Notes: generated by a model not told the origin, from the sequence alone. DNA of 64,000 nt from Scleromitrula shiraiana (GCA_028455995.1 JABELC010000011.1:62001-126000); one strand, 5' to 3'. Positions 10,383 through 23,123 are shown, numbered from the stretch's first letter. Numbers and translations: made by a program.

Positions 10383-13300
10383 TTAAAATGCCCTTCCCGG
10401 TCTCCTAACAACAGCTCTCTTAACAGCCCCCTGACTCTTAACCTTACTCTTCTTATCACCCACTGCCCCCTCCACCTTCCCACCCACACCGACAACTTTC
10501 CCCTTCCTCCCCATCCCCTTCTCTTTTTCCTCCTCCCTCCTCACCCTCTCCTCTTCCCTCTCCCTATCCACCCTCATCCCCTCCTCAATCTCCATCCTCC
10601 TATTAAACTCCGTCTCCACCACCCTCTTCTCGCGCCCACTATACCCCTTCTCCTTCACGCTAAAAAACACCCCCCCGAGTTCCGCCAGCCAATGCGGATC
10701 CACCGCCGTCACCGTACTCATGTATTCCTTACTCGTAAGAATCAGCTCGTGATAAACCACATAATCGGGCAGATACCCAAGTCCATAAAGTGCAGACGTG
10801 GGATGTAATTGCACGGTTACGGAGGTGCGGAGGTTAACGTATTCGCCGACCCCCTTAACCTTAGCCGCTTGATGGTAGTACCCGCTGCAGATACACTTGC
10901 GGATAACATCCCAATCCGTGCCGCAACTTTTCATCTCCATGCGTTGCAATTTCATTATATCGCCCAATTGATCTCTGATTTCCTTTGCGCGCCTCAGCGA
11001 TTTAGGATGCAGAAAGTGCCGCGTACACCACGCGTCAGAATGCCCGTTGAATTTCCACTGCGAGTATACGTGCAGATAAGTCAAGTGATCGGATTCGGGG
11101 ACGAAGAATTTCTCGCGCGCGGCGTCGGATTCTTCTTGGCGTTCTTTGGGGCGGTAGAATACGCTGGGCACAGAGAGCATGGAGACTATTGTAAGCATTT
11201 CCTCGCTGCAGCCGTATTCTTCGGATGTGATAAGGAGTTTTGCGAGGGAGGGGTCCATGGGGAATGCGGTCATTTTTTTGCCGATGCTGGTTAATTCTCC
11301 TATGTTATCGAGGGCGCCGAGGGCCCAGAGGTCGAAGAGGGAGGTTGTTATTGTGTCTTGGGGTGGGGGGTCCATGAAATCGAAATCGAGGAGGTCTTTT
11401 ACTCCTAGGGATTTTAAGAGGAGAACGGTGTTGCTGAGGTTTGTGCGTTGAATCTCGGGGATCGTTTGGATGTAGAGTTCATCTTTAAATGCGGCCTCGG
11501 TGAAAAGATGGAAGGCTTTACCTGGACCTGTACGCCCAGCACGACCGGCACGCTGGGATGCATTTGCTTGTGAGATTGGGGTGATTTGTAAAGTATCCAT
11601 ACCCATTCGTGGATTATATACTTTTAATTTCGAGTATCCGGCATCCACAACGTACATAATACCATCGACAGTCAAACTAGTCTCAGCAATATTTGTAGCC
11701 ACAATGACTTTTCTAACACCCGGAGCTGCTCTATCAAAGATCTTTGCTTGTAAATCGGCGGGCATTTGACTGTAAATGGGTAGAATGCTAAGTTTTGGTG
11801 GATCATTTAGAGCATTAAGACGTTCTTGAATAAGCTCACAAGTACATTCGATGTCTTCTTGACCTGTCATGAACACTAAAATATCACCTGCACCCATAGA
11901 TACATGGATAGCCAATACTTGTTGAACAGCTTGATCCACATAATCCTCGACGGGTGATCGATGATACATAATATCAACCGGAAACGTACGTCCTGGGATG
12001 AAAAATTCAGGTGCACCACCATAGAAATCAGAGAAGCGTTTAGAGTTCATCGTTGCAGATGTCACTATGAGCTTAAGATCTCGTCGACGTGCAAGTACCT
12101 TTTTGAAAAGGCCCATCAGAACGTCTGTATTAAGAGCACGCTCGTGAGCTTCGTCCATAATAACACACGAATAACGGTCTAAGTCTGGTTCGTTAAGTGA
12201 TTCTCTCAATAAAACACCATCAGTCATATACTTTATAACTGTTTCCTTGCTCGTACAATCCTCAAATCGAATAGCATAACCGACGGTATCACCCAATCGG
12301 CATTCCATTTCTTCACTGACACGTTTCGCCACGGACATAGCTGCTACTCTTCGAGGCTGCGTGCATCCTATCAGACCCATCTTACCATAACCATCTTCGT
12401 AAAGAAATTGCGTAAGTTGAGTTGTTTTTCCAGATCCAGTTTCACCCACAACAATAACGACCTGATTATCTCGAATAACTCTTAGAAGATCCTCTCGAAC
12501 AGCGAATGCGGGAAGAAACTCTCGTTGTTCCTTCAACGATTTACTCTGACTGAAATCACTGGCACCTTCACTCTTCTTCATATGTTGTCCAAATTTGCTA
12601 CTTCCCTGATGTTCCTCCTCACCTATCATTGGCGCTGCACTATCACCCTCATCTTCCTTCACACCCATAAGATTCCCAAGCGCAGTACCAGCCATATTAG
12701 TTGCTTCTTGAGCTTGCTTCTGTCTTTCTTTCTGTTGTCTTCTCTCCTTCACCACTTTACTTCCCTTCCGACTAAATACCGCCATATCACTCTGATGATC
12801 GCGAACTGCTGGCACCGGCTCCAATTGTTTAGAAAAAACAGTCCTTCCATCCAAAAACGGAGGTTTCAAATCGTGAACAAGTAAATGAACCCTAGTCGCC
12901 TCCTCATCATCTTCAAAATCATCGCCAAAATCTCTTCGTTGTGCCACACCAGACGTAAGCATCCGATTAGTTTCCCAAGCATCAACATCCTTCTGTTTCT
13001 GCGTCGCTCTCGCACTCATCCGTTTCCCCGTTTTCTTCTCCACAAGCGCTGCTTCGCGTTGTTGTTCCGCCCACGAATTGTCGTATGACCCGAATGGATT
13101 GTGTGAGTCGTCGCCAAATGTATGGCCCATCTCATCTCCAGCATACCAGTCTCTATCCAAGGCATTCGAATCCTCTTCATCGACAAATGGTTCCGGTCCA
13201 TCGAATTCTTTCTGCTTGGGTGTAGATCGCGCGGAGGGCGTATATCGTGGTGTTGCAGAGCCATTGCTTGCTCTGCTTTGAAATCGAGGTGTCTGTCCTC

Positions 13301-13418
13301 CAGCATTGCTACGAGCGGTGGATGGTCGCGCAGGTACTGCGAATCGATCGTCTGATTTCAGAGGATTGAAGTCCAACTTTCGTCGTTTAGGACTTGCTTC
13401 TCCATCCTCTCTAGCCAT
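10383..13418 (-). CDS. prp16: DEAH-box pre-mRNA splicing ATPase Prp16, about 1011 aa
   Basis: A single uninterrupted frame encodes the complete helicase. The DEAH-family motifs are in order: GETGSGKTTQ (about residue 325, motif I), TQPRRVAA (Ia), TDGVLLRE, DEAH (about 421, II), SATM (about 453, III), LVFMTGQEDIE, VATNIAETSLT (V) and QRAGRAGRTGPG (about 621, VI). The HA2 and OB-fold regions follow, then a basic Lys/Arg/Glu tail. Prp16 acts on the spliceosome after the first transesterification, driving ATP-dependent remodelling and proofreading of branch-point choice in the nucleus. The low-complexity N-terminal about 300 residues, including the MAREDGE start and the KKTGKRMSARATQ stretch, fit fungal Prp16. 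An upstream in-frame ATG at 13580 is rejected because the extra 54 residues look like translated promoter. Several antisense ORFs are shadows of this gene. Confidence 0.93.
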   Translation of the reverse strand: MAREDGEASPKRRKLDFNPLKSDDRFAVPARPSTARSNAGGQTPRFQSRASNGSATPRYTPSARSTPKQKEFDGPEPFVDEEDSNALDRDWYAGDEMGHTFGDDSHNPFGSYDNSWAEQQREAALVEKKTGKRMSARATQKQKDVDAWETNRMLTSGVAQRRDFGDDFEDDEEATRVHLLVHDLKPPFLDGRTVFSKQLEPVPAVRDHQSDMAVFSRKGSKVVKERRQQKERQKQAQEATNMAGTALGNLMGVKEDEGDSAAPMIGEEEHQGSSKFGQHMKKSEGASDFSQSKSLKEQREFLPAFAVREDLLRVIRDNQVVIVVGETGSGKTTQLTQFLYEDGYGKMGLIGCTQPRRVAAMSVAKRVSEEMECRLGDTVGYAIRFEDCTSKETVIKYMTDGVLLRESLNEPDLDRYSCVIMDEAHERALNTDVLMGLFKKVLARRRDLKLIVTSATMNSKRFSDFYGGAPEFFIPGRTFPVDIMYHRSPVEDYVDQAVQQVLAIHVSMGAGDILVFMTGQEDIECTCELIQERLNALNDPPKLSILPIYSQMPADLQAKIFDRAAPGVRKVIVATNIAETSLTVDGIMYVVDAGYSKLKVYNPRMGMDTLQITPISQANASQRAGRAGRTGPGKAFHLFTEAAFKDELYIQTIPEIQRTNLSNTVLLLKSLGVKDLLDFDFMDPPPQDTITTSLFDLWALGALDNIGELTSIGKKMTAFPMDPSLAKLLITSEEYGCSEEMLTIVSMLSVPSVFYRPKERQEESDAAREKFFVPESDHLTYLHVYSQWKFNGHSDAWCTRHFLHPKSLRRAKEIRDQLGDIMKLQRMEMKSCGTDWDVIRKCICSGYYHQAAKVKGVGEYVNLRTSVTVQLHPTSALYGLGYLPDYVVYHELILTSKEYMSTVTAVDPHWLAELGGVFFSVKEKGYSGREKRVVETEFNRRMEIEEGMRVDREREEERVRREEEKEKGMGRKGKVVGVGGKVEGAVGDKKSKVKSQGAVKRAVVRRPGRAF

Positions 13419-13635
13419 GTTTTGTATTGGTAAATGATATGTTGTTTTTTGTTCACATCTCTTCGAAAATGTTCCTAGGGGTCGAAGATCCGGGCAATCA
13501 ATCAAAGCCACTAGCGGTATCAGCGGCCGCCACCACCGATTAGATAAAAAAAAGTTCAGTAAATTAATTTTTATGTGCAAGCTCTAGTTAATTTTTGAAG
13601 ATATTTTCGAACAATTGACATAATTTCGAGTCAAA
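13419..13635. promoter_or_regulatory. Short bidirectional promoter between prp16 and pwp1
   Basis: Only 217 bp separate the two divergent start codons, so both housekeeping genes must share this promoter DNA. It contains CG-containing sites near 13508-13535 and an A/T-rich stretch near 13540-13600. No specific factor site is claimed. Confidence 0.6.
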
Positions 13636-15312
13636 ATGTCTATGATTACGGCGACAGCTTGGGTCCCTCGAGGATTCGCGGCTCCTTTCCCAACTAAATA
13701 TAACTTTGACGAGGAGGAATTTCAAAGAATTGCGGATCTTGCAAAATTACAATTGGATGATGCTAATGAAGATTTGGAGGATGCGCGCAGAATAGAGGAT
13801 GATGGCGCGGAACCAGATGCGATGGTGGAAGATGATGAGGGTTCAGATGATGAGACTGCATCCAAAACAGTGAAATCAAAAGCGTTAGTTCATGTTGACA
13901 TATTGTTTTATTCCCGCTAACTTTTATGTAGTGAGGAAGACGATGATTTAAAAGAGTACGATTTGGAGCATTATGATGATGACGTTGAAAATGATAAGGA
14001 AGGAGAAGGAATGGCAATGTTTGGCAATGTCAAATCATTAGCATATCACGAATCGAACGAAGAGGATCCATATATTACGATGAAGGGAGGTGAAGATGAG
14101 GATGAGGATAGGGAGGAACTTCAAATATTGGCTACGGATAATATGCTTCTGGCTGCTAAGATAGAAGATGAAGTCGCACATCTGGAAGTCTACGTTTACG
14201 AAGATGAGGCTGATAATCTTTACGTACATCACGATATTATGTTACCGGCGATACCCTTATGTGTGGAATGGCTCGACTTACCCGTTGGAAAATCAACAGT
14301 AGAGAAGGATTCTAGGGCAAATTTCGTGGCAGTTGGAACCTTTGATCCGGATATCGAGATTTGGGATTTAGATACTGTGGATTGCATGTATCCAAATGCA
14401 ATTTTGGGTGAAGCAGGACAGGGAAAGAATGGAGATGGGGAATTGAAGAAGAAAAAGAAAAAGAAGAAGTCAAAGAAGGCAAATGATCAATACCATGTTG
14501 ATGCAGTACTATCACTCGCTGCCAACAGACATCACCGAAACCTCCTAGCCTCGTCATCAGCAGACAAGACGGTCAAACTATGGGATCTACACACCACCAC
14601 CTGCGCAAAATCCTACACACATCATACAGACAAAGTATGCTCATTAGCATGGCACCCTAGAGAATCCACCGTCCTCCTAAGCGGTAGTTACGACAGAACA
14701 GTAGTAGCAGCGGACATGCGGGCACCCGACACCAAAGCCCCCCGCTGGGGCGTCGAAAGCGACGTCGAAAACGTCCGCTGGGACCCCCACGACCCAAACT
14801 ACTTCTACGTGTCCACCGAAAGCGGAGTCATCCATTTCCACGACGTGAGAAAAGCCCCCTCAAACCCCGCTTCCACCAAACCGGTCTGGATGCTCCAAGC
14901 ACATGATGAATCCGTCTCATCGTTCGATATTAATCCTACGATTCCTGGATTCCTGGCTACCGGATCTGGAGATAAACAGGTTAAGCTGTGGAATATTCAA
15001 CCGACTGGACCTACCATGGTTGTATCGAGAGATTTGGACGTGGGGAAGGTATTCTCGACTACTTTTGCGCCGGATGAACAGGTTAGTTTTAGATTGGCTG
15101 TGGCGGGTAGTAGGGGTGTGGTGCAGGTGTGGGATTGCAGTACGAATCCTGGTGTGCGACGGGCATTTGCAGATCGTGTTGCTCCTGTTGAGGGGGAAAT
15201 CAAGGAGAGATTGGTGGGTGTACAGAATGATAGTGAGCCTGAAGATGATGAGGAGGATGAGGAGGAAGAGGAAGATAGTGGGGAAGTTGAATCGATGGAT
15301 GAGGATGATTAA
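13636..15312 (+). CDS. pwp1: Periodic tryptophan protein 1 homologue (WD40, ribosome biogenesis), about 542 aa
   Basis: Two exons, 13636-13883 and 13932-15312 (1629 nt). The intron has a GTTAGT donor and a TAG acceptor. The protein begins MSMITATAWVPRG, typical of Pwp1. An acidic N-terminal region is followed by a WD-repeat propeller. The family signature FVAVGTFDPDIEIWDLD is visible, then repeats with LASSSADKTVKLWDL, LLSGSYDRTVVAADM and LATGSGDKQVKLWNI. The C-terminus is a long Asp/Glu tail. Pwp1 acts in the nucleolus in early 60S assembly and 5.8S/25S rRNA processing. A Lys-rich insertion (about 14445-14480) lies in the loop after the first repeat. It is head to head with prp16. Confidence 0.93.
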
Positions 15313-17440
15313 TTGATCGGATGATTGATGGAAGGAAATCAGGATAGATTTTCAAGATATAAAAAGAAATAAAATATGATTTGAAACATGGTTTGTGGCA
15401 GGTTCATATTGAGTATCATATATGAATAAAAACCCATCCTATCTTAGATCATCTCATCCATCCTGAACCTGAACCATCTCACATATCGTTCAACTCAACT
15501 TCTCGCTTTCGCCTTCTCAATTGACGTAATGAAATAAAATGAAATAAAATGAATCAAAATAAAATAGATCCAAGATCACTAAATCCGACAGCGGCAGTCT
15601 ACTTCACTATATACTATACCGTATTAAAATAGATAGATGCAAACCAAACCATACCAAACCATCCACGACCGGCTTAGAAATCCTCTATCCATGAACATCA
15701 AATATATATATATAAAGCACCACCAGAAGCAATGAATGCGCATTTCCACATAATATATCTATATATCTATATCTATATATCTATACATCTATGAAATGAT
15801 CCAGGCGGGGATTGATGATTTCACTCATAGCATATGCATATGATCCCGATTAATTAATCAATCAATCTGAAGATTAATATAATATTAAGTAAATATATAA
15901 ATACCATCTCGAAACGAATGAATGAACGAACGAACCAAACAAGCAAGCAACCCTAGAAAAAAAAAGCAAATGAATGACACCCCTTGTCTCCCTTGTCTGT
16001 CTCCCTTGTCTCCTGTGGTGTGGTGTGGTGTGGTGAGTTCATGCGTTTGGAATTAGAATTATTAGATATTGATGGGTGGAATGACGATGGTGTGTTTATT
16101 AATTTGGGATGCAGTGCGTCGTGGCGGATTGATGATGGGGGGGGGGGGTGGACTATGTGTACATGGAGATGGTGATGGGGAAACTGCCTGCGTCTGTCTG
16201 TCTATCATGTTTTCACGCGAGATCCTAAAGCTAAGCTTACAGACAGAGTCGGAGGAGGCAAGGTCGGAGGAAGTAAGTAAAGCACGGGTACGGAAGTACC
16301 TGTACCGGTACCGGTAATATCATCTATCATCTATCATCTATCATCTATCATCTAGTATCTAGTATCTATCTACCTATCCATCACACGTCGTACGAATCGT
16401 ACAGTCATCCTCTAAACGGAACAGAAATGAAAATGGAAATGGAACCAGAAATCGCCATCGCGATCGTAGCGGCCATCGATATAGAATATAGAATAGACTA
16501 TAAATCTAGTTCTAAAAAAATCTCCTCTACTATACCTCAATAGTTCGTTAATCGTCAATCGTTAATCGTTAATCGTATACGGGTACTCCGTACCTGCGTA
16601 TGTAAATCAATCACTAGGACCCTACCGGGTAATGAATATGAATATGAATATGAATATGAATAGACTTTGGGCCGTTGGAATGTTAGTTAGTTGGTTGGTT
16701 AGTTAATTGGTATTAGTATACGTATAGTTAGTTAAGCACAGTTAGAAATACAGGAAAGTTAGAAATACAAATGCGTTGATCACTAATAATGGTTAACTTA
16801 AGATTTATATAGATGTTTATCGTAGATGAGATGGGATGGGATGCGAATGTAAGATTATATGATGAAGTTTAGAGAATATTAAAGAATATTAAATGAATGC
16901 ATGAATTGATGATTAATAGATAAATCAAATGAATATCAAGCTAGATAAATAAATACATAGGATGAACTATTATCCAGCATTATCACGACCAGCCCAGACC
17001 TCAATATCATACCGTACTATAACTGAGTGAGTGAGTGAGTGAGTAAATAATAAGTAAGTCTGTAACGAACCCCACACTTGGCGTTAACATAATCAATCAT
17101 CCATAATAAATCCACTGGGAATAAATCCAATAATCGACAAATTTTAAATTTTAAAATACAATAAATGAATAAATAAATAAATAAATAAATAACATACATA
17201 ACATACATAATATAATAAATAAAATAAATAACATATAAATCCCCCACCATCACATCAACAAGATATTTTACAAATACACACACAAAACCAATAATTGAAA
17301 GCGCCATAACCATATATTATTTTGGGAATCAATCGAGTAAATCTTTTGGACCAGGGGGAAACGGTACTTTTTATCGTATCATTCGCGCGTGTATGGGATT
17401 TATTTATTTATCGTATGTATGTATGTACGTACGTACGTAT

Positions 17441-17470
17441 GGGATGGGATGGGATGGGATGGGATGGGAT
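17441..17470. repeat. GGGAT pentanucleotide tandem repeat, six units
   Basis: Six perfect GGGAT units follow a GTAT/GTAC tetranucleotide run (about 17414-17440). It is a microsatellite, and unit number is likely variable between strains. Confidence 0.9.
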
Positions 17471-17821
17471 TATTTATCCCCAAGGCTTCTAATCCTATTG
17501 CTAGGTAGTAGGTAGGTAGGTAGGTGGTAGGTGGTAGTTCATACATTACCTACCTAGGTTGTGCGGGACCTCCGTAGTGTATGTAGTCAGATGTATGTAG
17601 TCAGATGTTCGATGTCATGTATGGGGTACTATTCATCCTATTGGATTTATTGATGTATAGTCTGTAGTCTGTAGTCTGTAAATGGAAATGGAAATCCAAA
17701 TCGGTATATAGAAGTAACGTCTATTATCGAATTGATAGTGTGGTGATAAATACTATAGTAAATAATAATAATAAAAGTATATAATAAATAATAGTCGCCC
17801 CCCATCTAATACCCCATCCAA

Positions 17822-17851
17822 ATCAACATCAACATCAACATCAACATCAAC
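17822..17851. repeat. ATCAAC hexanucleotide tandem repeat, five units
   Basis: Five consecutive ATCAAC units in non-coding DNA. Confidence 0.9.
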
Positions 17852-20375
17852 AGCGATACGATAAAGAGCCGTAAATTCACTATCAATCACATTGTATCAC
17901 ACACCCATCCATAACAGAACATCTATAATTTCCAATTTCCAATTTCCATCTGCCTACCTACTCCCGTACCGTTCATCCAATCATAACAATGCAATGCATG
18001 TTTCCATATTTTCAAAACCGAGACATCAAACATCATAATGTCTTTCATCTCAATACCATCACTGCGCACGTTCACCACCATCCAAACACCACCAGTTCTC
18101 CCATCAAGGAACCCCCCTACATGAAACAATGAAAATATTGAAACAATGAAGCAAGCATTGGAATTGGGATATCAGATGGACGAATCATATTGTTTGTTCT
18201 TGACTATGCTATCCCATCCCTGTTAGATCTTTTTCGTTTGATCCACAACTGTGACCGTGACGCTACTTGATTTTTGATAAAGGCGTTTAGTTTTTTTTTT
18301 TTTTCTTTTTGGTACAAAGAAAGAAAGAACTTGATGTTTTATTATATCTTGAAGTCTATTCAATTCTCGTTATTGTCCTAATACAAGGTTTATTATGCTA
18401 ATATGTTAAAAGAATCCTACCTAGCATGTTTTTAAAATAATTTATTTATTTATTTATTTATATTTATTTATTTATTACTAGTAGGTAAAATCCATCGTTC
18501 TTCTTATCACGTAAATACTACTAGTAGTAGAGAAAAGACGGCGTGTGGGAGGGGTCCTTGTGAATTGATGATTTTGGAGCGGGTTGATTTCGTTGTTGAT
18601 TGGTTGTGGGGGTGTTTAATTCTGATGTACTTGCAGTAGTGTGTGTGATGTACTAGTAAGTAGTGAGATCACAAGCAGGAACCGATATGGATGTATGGAT
18701 GGATATATGGATATATGGATATATGGATGAACGTATGCATGGATGAATGTATGCATGCATGGATGATTCTGGATAAGGGGTAAGAAGATTTCCTCATTTT
18801 CTTATTTCCTCATTTACTATACTTAATTACTGCCAAATCTCTTTTTCGTTGTTTCTTTTCCTTACAGTAGGTACAGTATATAAGTAAGTATCTTTTCGAA
18901 TGAATTCATATTGTAAATTTAAATAAATCTATTACACTAGGAGTAATAATATAATTAAATTAAAATTTCAAGGATATTTGAAAAACCTTGGGGGGAGAAT
19001 TATTATTAATATCAACATCGGATTAATAGTTTTAGTATGAATTAGATAGTCATAAATATGGAGTTCAATGTAAATCTATACTCAATGTAAATCTATACTC
19101 AATCAACATAAGGTTATTATAATTATTGTAGTTATTGTAATTATTGTAATTATTGTAGTTATTATAGTTATAATCTTTATAGTTCCTTTTTTAAATCCCC
19201 TTTTTCAGATTTCTTTCTCCTTAGTGATATAAATATTCTTTATATATTGGCACGTGGTTGGTTATAGATCTATCTTAATGGACTTTTTTTTTTTCTCTTC
19301 TACTATTAACAAGGATTTCCCGCCTGAAGTTAAGTTTGACCTCCGCTTATGTTCTATTTGGCTGGTTATCCGGGTAGAGACCTCGTTCAAACTGTTTAAA
19401 CTTCAAAGTAAGGTACAATCTTTACGCTTACTGAATTTAGTCTATTTTTTCTTTTTTTTTTTCTTTTTTTCTTTTTCCCTCTAGAGCTAAGCTAATAAAC
19501 CCAATTCTACTTATTATTATCATTTTTATTTTTATTATTTTTTATTACTACCTCTTTGTTTCTTTCAACTCTCCTTCAACCCCAAATCTCAGACATAACA
19601 AACAATATCATTGAAATCATCGCAGGGTCGATAGATACCTTTTTGAATAAAAGAGATATATATTCATTCCTTCATATTTGATTTGCTTTTGCAATTGCAT
19701 TACTTGAATACAGGTTGTTCCAAACATTCATTATATTGATATCGATACAGATATCGATACAATCAATACAATACATACAATCCCTTCCTTCGATAATTTA
19801 TTACTCAAAATATCGAAATATCGAAATATCGTCAAACCCTCACTCATTCTTTGAATCGCATCACCTTTAAAGTGTTAAATTCTAAATTCACTTGTTTGGT
19901 ATTACAACTCATTACAATTCATTATAGCAAAGATCGTACATATTTATCAACCATTACTCTTCAATTTTTACGAAATCAAAACATCAGAAAGTTTTAACCA
20001 TCAGGAAAAGAGTCAAACTTTCAACGTCAACCGGTATTCGAACTCAGAACTGCGTCAGAATTATTAATCCTTCAAGTGAGCTGGTCATTTATAAGAAAAA
20101 GAGTTTCACAACTTCAAAAAGCTTCTCAATCTTCTTATAAAGTTAAAAAGGGAGCTATTATCCAACCAGAAAATCACCATAAGCTCAGCTGCAACTTACG
20201 TATGATCAACTGCCAAAATCCATCTCGACTAATCTTCTGCATCTTACAAATTATCCGTCGGGAGAGCAAGTCCGGAATATATTACTAGGGTCAACGAATC
20301 CACCCCACCAATCTTTCTTATCTTTTCTGGAAGAAGTAGTTACTCTTGTCCGGTCAGAGATTCCATTCGACAAAA

Positions 20376-21185
20376 ATGTCTCTTACTCGTGCTTTCACGA
20401 CATCTAAGAGGGTGAAGAAGCTCGGTGTATCAGCTCCCACACCTATTCCTGTTCAACCCCGTACAACTCCAAGGCTCGCTCCTGGTACAATCAAACGAGG
20501 ACAGATATCATCACCAGTTGAGCTTTTATCTACTACGAATATGCTTTCATACAATGCTCCAGATATCTATCCAAAGAAAGATGGTCAAAGATCTTTTTCG
20601 AGTAGCACATCAACACATTCCGGAGAAGAGTCAGATAATTCCCATATGACAAATTCAACACCTCTTACTACACCGGACAACTCCTCAATCGAATCCGCAT
20701 CGCCATTAACTCCAGAACCAAATCATTTATCATCATACTTTGGTCGACCATCAATGCAAAGTTCATATGGCGATGAGGCACCTAGTGTAGCGCCTGGAAT
20801 TCCGAAAAGAGCACCATCTCATACCAAGAAGAACCATGAGATGTTATCCCGCAAACGTTCAGTAACCGCAACTTCTCCAAAGAGTCCTCCACCTAGTGCG
20901 ACCGCCCGATCATCAATCATTATGTTCTCCGCCAACATCGAAGCAGCCGTCTCAGCAGACTCCCATCCATTCGGTAACGAACTTGCACAAGTAACGGAAA
21001 TAGCGGAGGAATACGGTATCACCAAAGAAACTCTAGCAGAAGTCGATGAGGAAGAACAAGAGTTAATATCCAGAGGTTTACTTAAATTTAAAGCCGAGGA
21101 TTACATGAGTGAAATCCATGGACTGTTTTTAAATGCCTTTTCGGATATCAAAATTAAACCTGCTATGGCACCAGTATGGATTTAA
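20376..21185 (+). CDS. Conserved fungal protein of unknown function, about 269 aa
   Basis: Single exon. I start it at the ATG at 20376 (MSLTRAFTTSKRVKK) rather than an upstream in-frame TTG. The N-terminal about 180 residues are Ser/Thr/Pro-rich and probably disordered, with a basic start and many SP/TP sites. The C-terminal about 80 residues look folded: IIMFSANIEAAVSADSHPFGNELAQVTEIAEEYG, split here as an alpha-helical block, then an acidic helix and LLKFKAEDYMSEIHGLF. I recognise no named domain. Conserved-looking hydrophobic and acidic spacing in the C-terminal half argues for a real gene, as does the CA-rich leader in front. Its function cannot be stated. Intergenic DNA of about 5 kb lies on each side, which is unusual in this window. 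Confidence 0.75.
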   Translation: MSLTRAFTTSKRVKKLGVSAPTPIPVQPRTTPRLAPGTIKRGQISSPVELLSTTNMLSYNAPDIYPKKDGQRSFSSSTSTHSGEESDNSHMTNSTPLTTPDNSSIESASPLTPEPNHLSSYFGRPSMQSSYGDEAPSVAPGIPKRAPSHTKKNHEMLSRKRSVTATSPKSPPPSATARSSIIMFSANIEAAVSADSHPFGNELAQVTEIAEEYGITKETLAEVDEEEQELISRGLLKFKAEDYMSEIHGLFLNAFSDIKIKPAMAPVWI

Positions 21186-21547
21186 AATATAATTTCGGAT
21201 ATGGAATATGGGACAGGATCTCTTTCTATTCGGATTCTATTTTCTTTCATTCTATTCTGTTCTATGGTTGGTTGACTCGATGTCACCTACGAATACATTT
21301 ACTCGTTTACTTAACTCTTCTGATGTACATATTTGCCTCACTCCCTTGTTCTTACCTTACCTCTTCGTCACTTGACGACCTTTCTTACGCTCTCTTGAAA
21401 ATATTACTTTTTATTTTATTTTGATGAATGGATTTGGTTACATATAATCAATCTTTTTATTATTTGCTTATCTATTTGGATGGATGGATGGTTGTTATGG
21501 GGAAAAATTATCGGTTTGGTGGGGGGAGTTTTTGTTTTACATTGTAT

Positions 21548-21616
21548 GGTCGGTCGGTCTGGTCTGGTCTGGTTTGGTCTGGTCTGGTCTGGCCTGGCCG
21601 AGCCTGGTTTGGGGAT

Positions 21617-21647
<31 letters not shown>

Positions 21648-21649
21648 AT
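21548..21649. repeat. Compound GGTCT / GGAT minisatellite
   Basis: GGTCT-type units (with TTT and CCT variants) run from about 21548 to 21598. After a 23-base gap, a GGAT tetranucleotide array of about seven units runs 21622-21649. A shorter GGAT array lies at about 21477-21492. Confidence 0.85.
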
Positions 21650-23074
21650 TTTATTTATTGGATAGGTTGGATGGACAGGTAGATGAATGGGAGAGAGGGT
21701 TGATTTTGATCATATTAAAGATCGGTACATACCCTAGAAGTAATCTTCTCTTTTTGATTTCCTTGTCTTTCATTTGTATCGAGGGAATTTGAAGGGGGGA
21801 ATGACTTTGCAAGGGATCAGGTCGAATGGATGATATCTATCTATCATACATACATACCTACATACATACCTACCATATACACTCTTTTAGCTAGCTATCT
21901 TATTTACAGAAATACATACTTTCCTTACTGTATACAATTATTGAGATTTGACATGTGCTCTTTTTCTATATCTAGATATCACTTCTATCGTATCATGTTA
22001 TGTTATGTTATGTTCATTCATCCATTCATCCATCCATCTCTTTTCATCTATTTCGTCTATTTCATTTATTCCCTTTCTTTTATCTTGACATGTTTGTATA
22101 TTCATATGTATGTATAATATAATATGATGTATATATATATATATAATTTATACAAAACATCTCCATGCAAAATCTCGCATTCTAGTCTTCCTCTTTCTCT
22201 TTCTCCTCCTCTTCTCTTCCTCTTCCTCTTGAAGTTATCAAGAATATAACGTGCCAGAGTCTTGAATACACTATCTAGTATCTATCTCCTTTTATATATA
22301 CTTATTTATAATTAATTAATAGATGGGTGGGTATTTATTTAATTACTACTGGTAGGGAGGAACTTGAGGTTTATTGTTTATTTGTTTTGTTTTGTTTGGA
22401 TTGGAGTGGATTGGATTGGATTGTTTGGTTTGAATTGTTTGATTTGGATTGTTTGTTGGTTTTGAGTGCATTTTGTTTGATTGTTTATATATATCGATTT
22501 TTATTAATTAATTATTTATTTACTCTACTACTCGAATATAGTCTACTTAGTTTCTCTTGCATGTTCAAGTTGTATGTCTAGCTAGATATATACATGTATA
22601 CATACATGCATGCATCCGTAGATTTAAAACTCCTATTCTTTCTTATTTTTATCATTTCTTTCATTTCATTTCATTTCATTTCATTTCTCTCTCTTTTCTC
22701 TCTTTTTTTTCCTTTCCATATCATTATTCTCATATCCAGTCTTCTGTTTAACATGGATATACTGACACTGCATTCTACAGGCTTATTGTATATTGAGATG
22801 AATATGGATATGAATATGATATGAATATAGATATGATATAACATAACATAACAAACTAAAACATCCCAACTAAAATAAACACCAAAAAACGACATTTATC
22901 TCAGGCCATGGATATAGCTTATTATATATACTAATAGATGTTTAGATGTCTTATTACTCGTATGTCTTACTATATATACTAGGTAAGTAGTTGTTTCATT
23001 GTATGAGATGGGATGGAGATGGACTATAAGATTGGGATTGGAATTGTTGGTTTGAGAGTTGGCTTTGCATCTGG

Positions 23075-23123
23075 GAATTGGAATTGGAATTGGAATTGGA
23101 ATTGGAATTGGAATTGGAATTGG
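23075..23123. repeat. GAATTG hexanucleotide tandem repeat, about eight units
   Basis: About eight near-perfect GAATTG units give a purely repetitive Asn-Trp frame that is not a gene. Confidence 0.9.

Larger units (their letters stand above)
15313..20375. other. 5-kb gene-poor, microsatellite-rich interval with a long leader at its right end
   Basis: No ORF here shows family features on either strand. The interval is dense in simple repeats: CTATAT near 15755-15790, TGTGG near 16015-16035, ATCATCT near 16320-16360, GAATAT near 16632-16660, AAAT near 17164-17190, GGGAT at 17441-17470, TAGG near 17503-17527, ATCAAC at 17822-17851, TTTA near 18437-18476, GGATATAT near 18700-18727 and ATTGTA/ATTATT near 19115-19170. 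From about 19,550 the composition becomes CA/TC-rich, which I read as promoter and leader of the gene at 20376. That leader includes a 70-codon upstream ORF (20076-20288). Confidence 0.55.

Noticed and set aside
10320..11294. Long plus-strand ORFs (161-162 codons)
   Set aside because: They are antisense shadows of the Prp16 coding frame.
13419..13580. 54-residue N-terminal extension of Prp16
   Set aside because: It extends into the short divergent promoter and has no family similarity; the downstream MAREDGE start is better.
21484..21792. 102-codon ORF rich in Trp, Gly, Leu and Ser
   Set aside because: It is a translation of GGTCT and GGAT microsatellites.
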